DNA from: Pseudomonas sp. R84
Lineage (GTDB): Bacteria; Pseudomonadota; Gammaproteobacteria; Pseudomonadales; Pseudomonadaceae
NCBI RefSeq assembly: GCF_009834515.1
Contig: NZ_CP019426.1
Location: forward strand, 5,153,001 to 5,217,000
Length of the DNA: 64,000 bases
Direction: 5' to 3'
The notes beneath the pieces are model-generated. The model was given only the letters and a program-made list of their open reading frames with translations. It was not told the origin of the DNA and made no database searches. This document shows positions 57,862 to 64,000 of this stretch, in pieces (position 1 is the stretch's first letter; every line of letters starts with the position of its first letter). Both the position numbers and the translations under genes were made by a program.

Positions 57862-58790
57862 AATACACCGTCACCCACTGCCGGATGCTCTCGGCGTCGA
57901 TCAAGGAAGTCACCGTCAGCGGTCCAGCCTCCTTGTCAGACATGACTCATGCCGGTGCGCACTTCAGATGGCTGATCCCGGGGCTGGACGACTGTCGGCA
58001 TTACTCGACTGTGCATGTGGACGAGGTTGCGGATGGTCAGTTCACCTTCGCCATCCGCCTCTCGCCGGACTCCGCCAGCAGCCAGTACATCCGCACCTTG
58101 GCGGTCAATGACAGCGTGGAACTTGAAGGTCCGCTGAACACCTTCAACTACCCGCTCAATGCTGACAGCGGGCGCGATATCGCGATTGCCGGCGGCATCG
58201 GCATCACGCCGCTGACCGGCATCCTGCGCCACCTGGACGCGTTGAACCGCCCTGCGCACCTGCACTACTTCGCCAAGAGCGCCGACGACGCGGTCTACGC
58301 CCGGCACCTGCAAGAACAGCTGCAAGAACGCCTGCAACTGCACCTCTCCGGCAGTCGCCCGGCAATCAGCGAGGTGCTTGCCGACTTGAGCGCCGATGAC
58401 CGTCTGTATGTCTGCGGCCCGGCGGCGATGCTCAGCGCAGTGCTCAGCCATGCCGAAAGCGTTGGCCTGGCGCGTGAGCAGATCCATCTGGAAGTGTTCA
58501 ACGTTGCCCGCGATGACGCCGCGCAAGGCTTTGTCATCGAGGCGGCCGACTCCGGCATCAGCGTCAATGTCGGCCCGCAACAGTCGTTGCTCGAAGCCTT
58601 GGAGGCGGCCGGACTCGATCCGCTGTACGACTGCCGTCGTGGTGAATGCGGCGTCTGTGCGCTGGATGTACTGGAGGGCGATGTCGATCACCGCGACTTC
58701 ATCATGAGCGAACAGGAAGCGGCGTGCAGTGCGCGAATCTACCCCTGCGTCTCCCGCGCCAAAAGCCCGCGCCTGAAACTGGCGATCTGA
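57858..58790 (+). CDS. Rieske oxygenase reductase (PDR/VanB type)
   Basis: A 310-residue flavin reductase with the phthalate-dioxygenase-reductase order: flavin domain (RHYS motif, residues 47-50), NAD domain (IAIAGGIGITPLTGIL and VCGPAAML), then a C-terminal plant-type [2Fe-2S] domain with Cys259, Cys264, Cys267 and Cys297. It moves electrons from NAD(P)H to the oxygenase encoded next. The ATG overlaps the previous stop codon (ATGA). The alpha-subunit gene begins 14 bp after its stop. Confidence 0.93.
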   Translation: MKYTVTHCRMLSASIKEVTVSGPASLSDMTHAGAHFRWLIPGLDDCRHYSTVHVDEVADGQFTFAIRLSPDSASSQYIRTLAVNDSVELEGPLNTFNYPLNADSGRDIAIAGGIGITPLTGILRHLDALNRPAHLHYFAKSADDAVYARHLQEQLQERLQLHLSGSRPAISEVLADLSADDRLYVCGPAAMLSAVLSHAESVGLAREQIHLEVFNVARDDAAQGFVIEAADSGISVNVGPQQSLLEALEAAGLDPLYDCRRGECGVCALDVLEGDVDHRDFIMSEQEAACSARIYPCVSRAKSPRLKLAI

Positions 58791-58804
58791 GAGAGGACAC
58801 CCCG

Positions 58805-60103
58805 TTGGACAACTATTTCAATGGCAGAGAAGTGCATAAATCTCTGTTCCTTGATCAGGCGCTTTTCGAACAGGAACAACAGCGCGTGTTTGCCGCGAGC
58901 TGGTGCTACCTGGGTCACGACAGCCTGATCCCCGAGACCGGCGATTACTTCACCACCACCCTCGCGCAACAGCCGCTGGCGATGGTTCGGCAGAAGAACG
59001 GCGGCATCGTCGTGCTGCACAACCGCTGCCCGCACAAAGGCGTGAAAGTGCTGGCCGAAGCCCGCGGTAATGTCGGCCGCTTCATGCGTTGCCCGTACCA
59101 CGCGTGGACGTTCAAGACTGACGGCGAGCTGCTGAGCATTCCAGTGAAAAAGGAATACGACGACTGCGACCTCAGCAGTTGTTCTGCGCACAAAGGCATG
59201 CGCCCGGTGAACGCGGTGCACAACTATCGCGGCTTCGTCTTTGTCCGTTTGACGGAAGAAGGCCTCGGCTTCGAGGAGTTTTTTGGTGAGTCGCTGTCGA
59301 CGCTCGACAACATGGTCATGCGCTCGCCGCAAGGCGAGTTGAAAGTGATCGGCCAGCCACTGCTGCACCGCCATCGCTGCAACTGGAAAATGGTCGTCGA
59401 CAACCAGACCGACACCTGCCACCCGATGATCGCCCACGAATCTTCGGCCGGCGAAGCCATCCGCCTGTGGCAGGAAACCGGTGATCAGGGCAAGCCACCG
59501 ATGGCGGTCGAACTGTTCTCGCCGTTCATGGCCTCCTACGAGTTTTTCGCCGGCATGGGCATTCGGGTCTGGCCCAACGGCCACGGGCACACCGGGGTCA
59601 GCAATTCGATCCACAAGGCGTACACCGACATCCCCGGTTACTGGGACTTGATGGTCGAAAGCTACGGTGAAGAGCAGGCCCGGGCGATCCTCGACGACAC
59701 CCGCCACAACACCGTGTATTTCCCCAACCTGATGGTCAAGGGACCGATCCAGACCTTGCGCGTGATCAAACCGGTCAGCGCCCGCGAAACCATCGTCGAG
59801 TCGTGGATCTTCGAACTGCAAGGCGCCCCCGTGCAGTTGCTGGAAAGAACCGTGCAGTACAACAACCTGATCAACTCGCCGTGCTCGATGGTCGCCCACG
59901 ACGACGTGGAAATGTACGAACGGGCCATGGAAGGCCTGGGCAGCGACGCCAACGAATGGGTCAACGTCGCCCGCCTGTTCAGCCCGAACGAATCCTATGC
60001 GCAGACCCAAGTGGTGTCCGGCACCAGCGAAATGGCCATGCGTAATTTCTATAACAGTTGGCAGCACTTGATGCGGGACGACCATGCAACACGATCAATC
60101 TAA
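58805..60103 (+). CDS. Rieske ring-hydroxylating oxygenase, alpha subunit
   Basis: A 432-residue catalytic subunit. The Rieske [2Fe-2S] ligands are Cys75, His77 (RCPHKG) and Cys96, His99 (RCPYHAW). The mononuclear iron site is His206 and His211 in DNQTDTCHPMIAH, with bridging Asp203, and a C-terminal Asp in HDDVEMYERA (366-367). All residues needed for dioxygenation are present. The aromatic substrate is unknown; with IaaM and IaaH encoded next, an indole such as indole-3-acetate or indole-3-acetamide is plausible. The start is TTG with AGAGGA 7 nt before; no ATG fits. It overlaps the beta subunit by 20 bp. Confidence 0.93.
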   Translation: MDNYFNGREVHKSLFLDQALFEQEQQRVFAASWCYLGHDSLIPETGDYFTTTLAQQPLAMVRQKNGGIVVLHNRCPHKGVKVLAEARGNVGRFMRCPYHAWTFKTDGELLSIPVKKEYDDCDLSSCSAHKGMRPVNAVHNYRGFVFVRLTEEGLGFEEFFGESLSTLDNMVMRSPQGELKVIGQPLLHRHRCNWKMVVDNQTDTCHPMIAHESSAGEAIRLWQETGDQGKPPMAVELFSPFMASYEFFAGMGIRVWPNGHGHTGVSNSIHKAYTDIPGYWDLMVESYGEEQARAILDDTRHNTVYFPNLMVKGPIQTLRVIKPVSARETIVESWIFELQGAPVQLLERTVQYNNLINSPCSMVAHDDVEMYERAMEGLGSDANEWVNVARLFSPNESYAQTQVVSGTSEMAMRNFYNSWQHLMRDDHATRSI

Positions 60104-60569
60104 TCACCACGCCATCGAGCAACTGATCGAAACCGAACTGCTCTTGCTCGACCAGCAGGATTTCGCCGCCTGGCAGCAACTGCTCAGCGATGACTACCAC
60201 TACTGGATTCCCATGACCCGTGAGCAGGTCAGCCCGTTGCACGAATCATCACTAGTGTACGAAGACCGTTTTCTGACCACGCTGCGGATCAACCGGCTGG
60301 CCAATGCGCGCAACTTTTCCCAGCAACCGAAGAGTCGCAGCCTGCACATCGCCCAGCGCCCGCGCATCACCCTCGACGCAGCCACGTTCAGCGCCTTCGC
60401 CAGTTCCAACATGCTCTATTGCGAAGCCCGCGGCGACAACGAATGGCACTACCCGGTAACCGTCGAACATCAACTGATCAACATCGATGGCACGTGGAAG
60501 ATTCACGGCAAGAAGATCCTGTTGCTCAACCCCGCACGCGCCCTTGAAAGCCTGCAGTTAATTATCTGA
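60084..60569 (+). CDS. Rieske ring-hydroxylating oxygenase, beta subunit
   Basis: A 161-residue small subunit of the NTF2-like oxygenase beta family, which completes an alpha3beta3 hexamer. Typical segments are ETELLLLDQQDFAAWQQLL, YHYWIPMTREQ, and LVYEDRFLTTLRINRL. The size is close to benzoate and anthranilate dioxygenase beta subunits. It overlaps the alpha gene by 20 bp and ends 18 bp before the monooxygenase start. Confidence 0.92.
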   Translation: MQHDQSNHHAIEQLIETELLLLDQQDFAAWQQLLSDDYHYWIPMTREQVSPLHESSLVYEDRFLTTLRINRLANARNFSQQPKSRSLHIAQRPRITLDAATFSAFASSNMLYCEARGDNEWHYPVTVEHQLINIDGTWKIHGKKILLLNPARALESLQLII

Positions 60570-60587
60570 TTGATCGAGAAGTCCCCT

Positions 60588-62297
60588 GTGAAGCCTATTC
60601 CCCATGATTGCAGTCAGGCGTCCGCGTGCCTGTCTTTTCCCTACGTCGATCTGCTGTATGACTATGGCCAGTTCCTGCGCAGTGCCGATGAGGCGATTGG
60701 TTATCTGCCAGCGGAAACTGCCGAAAAACACATCGGCATCGTCGGCGCCGGCCTCAGCGGGCTGGTCGCCGCTTACGAATTGCTGCGCGCCGGTGCGCGT
60801 CGCGTGACGTTGTTTGAAGCGGAACCTGAGCATGTCGGCGGGCGTCTGCTGACGCAGTGTTTTGATGAGGAAAAGCCGCAATTCATCGCGGAAATGGGCG
60901 CCATGCGCTTTCCGCCGAGTGAAGTCGGTCTGTTTCATTACCTTAATCGTTTCGGCATCCAGACCACCGAAGCGTTTCCTGACCCGGGCGTTGTCGACAC
61001 TGAAATTCACTACCGCGGCGAAGCTCATCACTGGGCGGCCATGCAGCCGCCGCCGGCGCTGTTCAGCACTGTGCACCAAGGCTGGATCGCGTTTCTCAGC
61101 GAAGGCGTGACCCTCGATGACGGCACGTGCCTGGCACCGCCACTGCTGATCACCGAATTGCTCAAGCAGCACAATTACTGCGAAGTGCAGCCCGAGTGGC
61201 AACGCTATCTGGACTGTTTCGGCGACAGCTCGTTTTACTCGGCGATGGTGCGCATCTTCACCAGCAAAAAACCGCCGGGCGGCAAGCCGTGGCGCAAGCC
61301 TGAAGACTTCCATCTGTTCGGCTCGCTGGGCATTGGCTCCGGCGGTTTCCAGTCGGTGTACCGCGCCTCGTTCACCGAAATCCTGCGGCTGGTCGTGAAT
61401 GCGCTGGAGGTCAATCAGCGTCTGGTGCCCAACGGTATTTCCTCGCTGGCCGAGCGGATTGCCGACACCGAATTCAACGGAATTCAGGTGCGCGACATGA
61501 TTTGCCGCACGCGCATCGAGTCGATCAACAAGGGAGCACACGGCGAGATTCTGCTGGCCGGCAGCAATGGCGAAACCTACGCCTGCGACCGGGTGATCAC
61601 CACCACCACGACCCGCGCCCTGCAAGTGAACCTCAAGCTCACGCAGAACCAGGCCTTCGTCAATCGCGACGTCGCGCGGGCGATCAACGAAACGCACATG
61701 GTCGGTTCATCCAAGTTGTTCATCCTGACCAAGGACAAGTTCTGGCTCAAACATGGCCTGGCGCACAACATCCAGACCGACACCCTGGTCAAGGGCGTGT
61801 ATTGCCTCGACTACGCGCCGCACGATCCGGATTCCTGGGGCGTGGTGCTGATCAGCTACACCTGGGAAGACGACTCGCACAAGATGGTTTCGATGACCGA
61901 CAAAGTGCAGCGCTGCCTGCGTCTGGTCGACGAGTTGGCGATGAGTGCACCGGATTTTGCCAGCCATCTGCTGCCGCTGGACGGTGACTACCAGCGTTAC
62001 GTTCTGGAGTACGACTGGTTGACCGACAAACACGCGCTGGGCGCTTTCAAGCTGAATTTCCCCGGTGACGATATTTACTCCGAGCGCCTGTTCTATCAGT
62101 TCCGCACCGCACTCGACCCGAAACAGGACACCGGTTTGTACCTGGCCGGTTGCGGCGCCTCGTTCACTGGCGGCTGGGCCGAAGGCGCCATCCAGACCGC
62201 GCTGAATGGCGCGTGCGCGGTGATCAGCAGCCTGGGCGGCGACCTGATTGCCGGCAACCCGCTCGACGACTTGCACTCGCAGTACCGCTACTGCTGA
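60588..62297 (+). CDS. iaaM: Tryptophan 2-monooxygenase (IaaM-like)
   Basis: A 569-residue flavin amine-oxidase-type enzyme that by similarity turns tryptophan into indole-3-acetamide. The FAD motif is HIGIVGAGLSGLVAAYELL (about 48-66). It matches my memory of P. savastanoi IaaM along its length: DLLYDYG, IAEMGAMRFPPSEVGLFHYL with the substrate-binding Arg107, FPDPGVVDTEIHYRGE, FGSLGIGSGGF, ETHMVGSSKLFIL and the ending NPLDD. The GTG start follows GAGAAG at 6 nt; an upstream in-frame TTG lacks a ribosome site. It sits between the oxygenase and the amidase. A related amino-acid substrate such as phenylalanine is possible. Confidence 0.9.
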   Translation: MKPIPHDCSQASACLSFPYVDLLYDYGQFLRSADEAIGYLPAETAEKHIGIVGAGLSGLVAAYELLRAGARRVTLFEAEPEHVGGRLLTQCFDEEKPQFIAEMGAMRFPPSEVGLFHYLNRFGIQTTEAFPDPGVVDTEIHYRGEAHHWAAMQPPPALFSTVHQGWIAFLSEGVTLDDGTCLAPPLLITELLKQHNYCEVQPEWQRYLDCFGDSSFYSAMVRIFTSKKPPGGKPWRKPEDFHLFGSLGIGSGGFQSVYRASFTEILRLVVNALEVNQRLVPNGISSLAERIADTEFNGIQVRDMICRTRIESINKGAHGEILLAGSNGETYACDRVITTTTTRALQVNLKLTQNQAFVNRDVARAINETHMVGSSKLFILTKDKFWLKHGLAHNIQTDTLVKGVYCLDYAPHDPDSWGVVLISYTWEDDSHKMVSMTDKVQRCLRLVDELAMSAPDFASHLLPLDGDYQRYVLEYDWLTDKHALGAFKLNFPGDDIYSERLFYQFRTALDPKQDTGLYLAGCGASFTGGWAEGAIQTALNGACAVISSLGGDLIAGNPLDDLHSQYRYC

Positions 62298-62327
62298 CCC
62301 AGTCCCTTTCCACGCCGAGAATCATCC

Positions 62328-63656
62328 ATGTACAGCCAGCTTTCAATTGAACAGCTCGTCAACGGCTTTCGCAGTGGTCAACACTGCCCGGACACCTGGC
62401 AGCACGCCCTGCGCGAGCGCCACGTGCAGATGCAACACCTGAACAGTTTCATCACCTTCGACCCGTCAGCATTCAAGGCAAATGCTGCCGCGCGCGACAG
62501 CGCACTGTATGGCCTGCCTGTGTCGTTCAAGGACAACATCAATGTCAGCGGCCTGCCGACCACCGCCGGCACGCCCGGGCTGGCCGACTATGTGCCGCAG
62601 GCCGATGCCGGCATCGTCGAGCGCTTTCGGCAATTGGGTGCGCAGATCGTCGGCAAGAACAACATGCACGAATTGTCGTTCGGCGTGACCTCGGCCAACC
62701 ATTCCCATGGTGCTGTGATCAATCCCGCCAACGAACGCCACAGTGCCGGTGGCAGCAGCGGCGGTTGCGCGGCGGCAGTCGCCGCCGGGCTGGTCCCGTG
62801 CGCGGTCGGCACCGACACCGGTGGCTCGGTGCGGATACCGGCGGCGTTCTGCGGCATCGTCGGGTTTCGTCCGACTACGGGCGTGTACCCCGCCGATGGC
62901 ATCGTCCCGGTGTCACAAACCAAAGACACCCCGGGCCTGCTGACCCGCACCGTGGAAGACTGCCAGTTCGTTCACGCACAACTGACCGGCAGCCTGCAAC
63001 AGGCAGAAACCCGGCCGTTGCGCATTGGCATTCCCGAGTGTTTTCTCTGGACCGACCTCGCTGACAATGTGCAACGCGCTTGCCGCGCGGCCATCGATAA
63101 CCTGGCCGCGCGTGGCGTGATCATCGTGCCGGTCGACGATTCCGTGATTGGCGAGATCAACGAGAGCATCCAGTTTCCCCTGCCGATCTATGAGTTCTTC
63201 ATCGACTTTCCACGCTTCCTGATGAAAGCAGGCCGCGGCGAACAGTTCCTCGACATCCTCGCGCAGATTCGCGACCCGGCGATCAAGAAAATCCTCACTG
63301 CCCAATTGGAAAGCCCGGCGATTTCCTACACCGACTACGTGCAGGCATTGATGAGCAAACTGCGTCTGGAAAAGGAATACCGCGCCCTCTTCAGCCGCCA
63401 TCAACTGGATCTGCTGGCTTACCCGACCGTCACTTGCAGCGCGCCACTGCTCAGCGCTTGCGCGGATGAGAGCAACTTCGAAACCTTCGTGCGCAACACC
63501 GACCCGGCGAGCAACCTGGCGGCGCCGAGTATCAGCGTTCCGGTGGCTGCGGCGGGTGAGTTGCCGGTGGGCCTGTCGTTTGATGCGTTGCCGGGGCAGG
63601 ACGGCTTTTTGTTGGCGAATGTGCAGCATCTGACGCACCTGCTCGACATCGGTTAA
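62328..63656 (+). CDS. iaaH: Indoleacetamide hydrolase (IaaH-like amidase)
   Basis: A 442-residue amidase-signature enzyme. The Ser-cisSer-Lys triad is visible as Lys68 (PVSFKDN), cis-Ser in [14 protein letters not shown] (143-144) and the nucleophile Ser167 in [16 protein letters not shown]. Next to IaaM it most likely releases indole-3-acetic acid and ammonia from indole-3-acetamide. It lies 30 bp after iaaM in the same operon. The stop codon runs into a REPIN remnant. Other aryl amides cannot be excluded. Confidence 0.88.
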   Translation: MYSQLSIEQLVNGFRSGQHCPDTWQHALRERHVQMQHLNSFITFDPSAFKANAAARDSALYGLPVSFKDNINVSGLPTTAGTPGLADYVPQADAGIVERFRQLGAQIVGKNNMHELSFGVTSANHSHGAVINPANERHSAGGSSGGCAAAVAAGLVPCAVGTDTGGSVRIPAAFCGIVGFRPTTGVYPADGIVPVSQTKDTPGLLTRTVEDCQFVHAQLTGSLQQAETRPLRIGIPECFLWTDLADNVQRACRAAIDNLAARGVIIVPVDDSVIGEINESIQFPLPIYEFFIDFPRFLMKAGRGEQFLDILAQIRDPAIKKILTAQLESPAISYTDYVQALMSKLRLEKEYRALFSRHQLDLLAYPTVTCSAPLLSACADESNFETFVRNTDPASNLAAPSISVPVAAAGELPVGLSFDALPGQDGFLLANVQHLTHLLDIG

Positions 63657-63743
63657 CCCACGATCCCTGCTCGCGAAGGCGTCGTGTCAGTCGACATCAA
63701 CTTCGTCTGCCAGACCGCATTCGCGAGCAGGCTCGCCCCTACA
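63654..63743. repeat. Degenerate REPIN overlapping the iaaH end
   Basis: The right arm TTCGCGAGCAGGCTCGCCCC plus TACA is well kept; the left arm is reduced to CCTGCTCGCGAAGG, and its first bases would coincide with the iaaH stop codon. It is close to the usual 89-bp size. Confidence 0.65.
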
Positions 63744-63792
63744 GGGGCTCTGCGTCGATGCACCTATAACAATTCAAATTGCGGGCCTTGCC

Positions 63793-64000
63793 ATGCGCGT
63801 CACCTCAATATCTTCCGTTCCCGCTGTCGAACGTTCGCCGTCGATCCTCGGCGGTGCCATGATCATCGGCGGCACCATCGTCGGTGCCGGCATGTTTTCG
63901 CTGCCGGTGATCATGTCCGGGCTGTGGTTCTACGGCTCGGTTGCCGTGCTGCTGTTTGCCTGGTTCTGCACGTTGCACTCGGGCCTGATGATTCTTGAAG
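63793..64000 (+). CDS. mtr: Tryptophan permease, Mtr-like (5' part only)
   Basis: The first 69 residues of a HAAAP-family aromatic amino-acid permease; the gene runs off the window. The segment [20 protein letters not shown], then PVIMSGLWF and LHSGLMILE, agrees closely with E. coli Mtr, the high-affinity tryptophan permease, though TyrP is related. The ATG is the only good start. It follows the operon after a REPIN remnant, so it has its own promoter or forms part of the same unit. It would supply tryptophan to IaaM. Confidence 0.85.
   Translation, partial: MRVTSISSVPAVERSPSILGGAMIIGGTIVGAGMFSLPVIMSGLWFYGSVAVLLFAWFCTLHSGLMILE

Noticed and set aside
55104..64000. Terminal cluster considered as an anthranilate or benzoate dioxygenase operon
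   Set aside because: The reductase has its ferredoxin domain at the C-terminus (PDR type), unlike AntC/BenC, and the neighbours are IaaM/IaaH and a tryptophan permease rather than catechol genes.

Overview
The window is a GC-rich, densely coded piece of a gamma-proteobacterial chromosome. Gene content, protein sequences and the repeats (dispersed palindromes with the GTAGGAG core) point to Pseudomonas, most likely the P. fluorescens group. No rRNA, tRNA, CRISPR array, intact IS or prophage was seen. Gene order follows, from memory, three separated blocks of the P. aeruginosa PAO1 map (around PA4361-PA4389, PA3481-PA3496, and PA3525-PA3538 with PA3580-PA3584), joined end to end. The last 9 kb has no such counterpart that I recall.

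Layout. 0-3.3 kb: an SDR, the regulator ArgP, an ACT-domain protein and a LysE/ArgO-type exporter, then a foldback repeat. 3.4-6.5 kb: sodB and the c-di-GMP phosphodiesterase gene bifA. 6.6-12 kb: a probable iron-regulated envelope set (IcmP-like lipoprotein behind a Fur-like palindrome, a di-heme lipoprotein, a second M75-family lipoprotein, a DUF1513 protein). 12.1-16.3 kb: a MexVW-like RND pair. 16.5-21.2 kb: the ColRS two-component system with the orf222-inaA envelope genes and a PAP2 phosphatase, both preceded by ColR-box-like sequences. 21.4-29.2 kb: groESL, fxsA, a HugZ-like protein, an SDR, apbC/mrp and metG. 29.4-33.9 kb: an Rnf-like operon ending in nth. 34-36.2 kb: a small PA3496-family protein, a NarL-type response regulator and an AT-rich patch with an unknown membrane protein. 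36.3-49.4 kb: argG, motY, pyrC-rnt, a peroxiredoxin, bfd/bfrB, grxD, a molybdopterin oxidoreductase, argF with an orphan ABC ATPase, a PhzF-like gene and ybaK. 49.7-54.8 kb: the glycerol regulon glpFKRD. 55.1-64 kb: an accessory cluster.

Two regions stand out. The Rnf-like operon has no rnfC. Its RnfB lacks the membrane anchor but carries a long RsxC-tail-like helical repeat region, and three of the four cysteines expected to hold the intramembrane Fe-S cluster in RnfA/RnfE are replaced. It looks like a rewired electron-transfer complex. The terminal cluster combines a divergent LysR regulator, a DHA2-type MFS exporter, a SnoaL/NTF2-like protein, a complete three-component Rieske oxygenase (reductase, alpha, beta), a tryptophan 2-monooxygenase (IaaM-like) and an indoleacetamide hydrolase (IaaH-like), followed by the start of a tryptophan permease (Mtr-like). 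Together these suggest uptake of tryptophan, conversion to indole-3-acetamide and indole-3-acetic acid, oxygenation of one of these indoles, and export or further metabolism. I do not recognise this combination as a described pathway.
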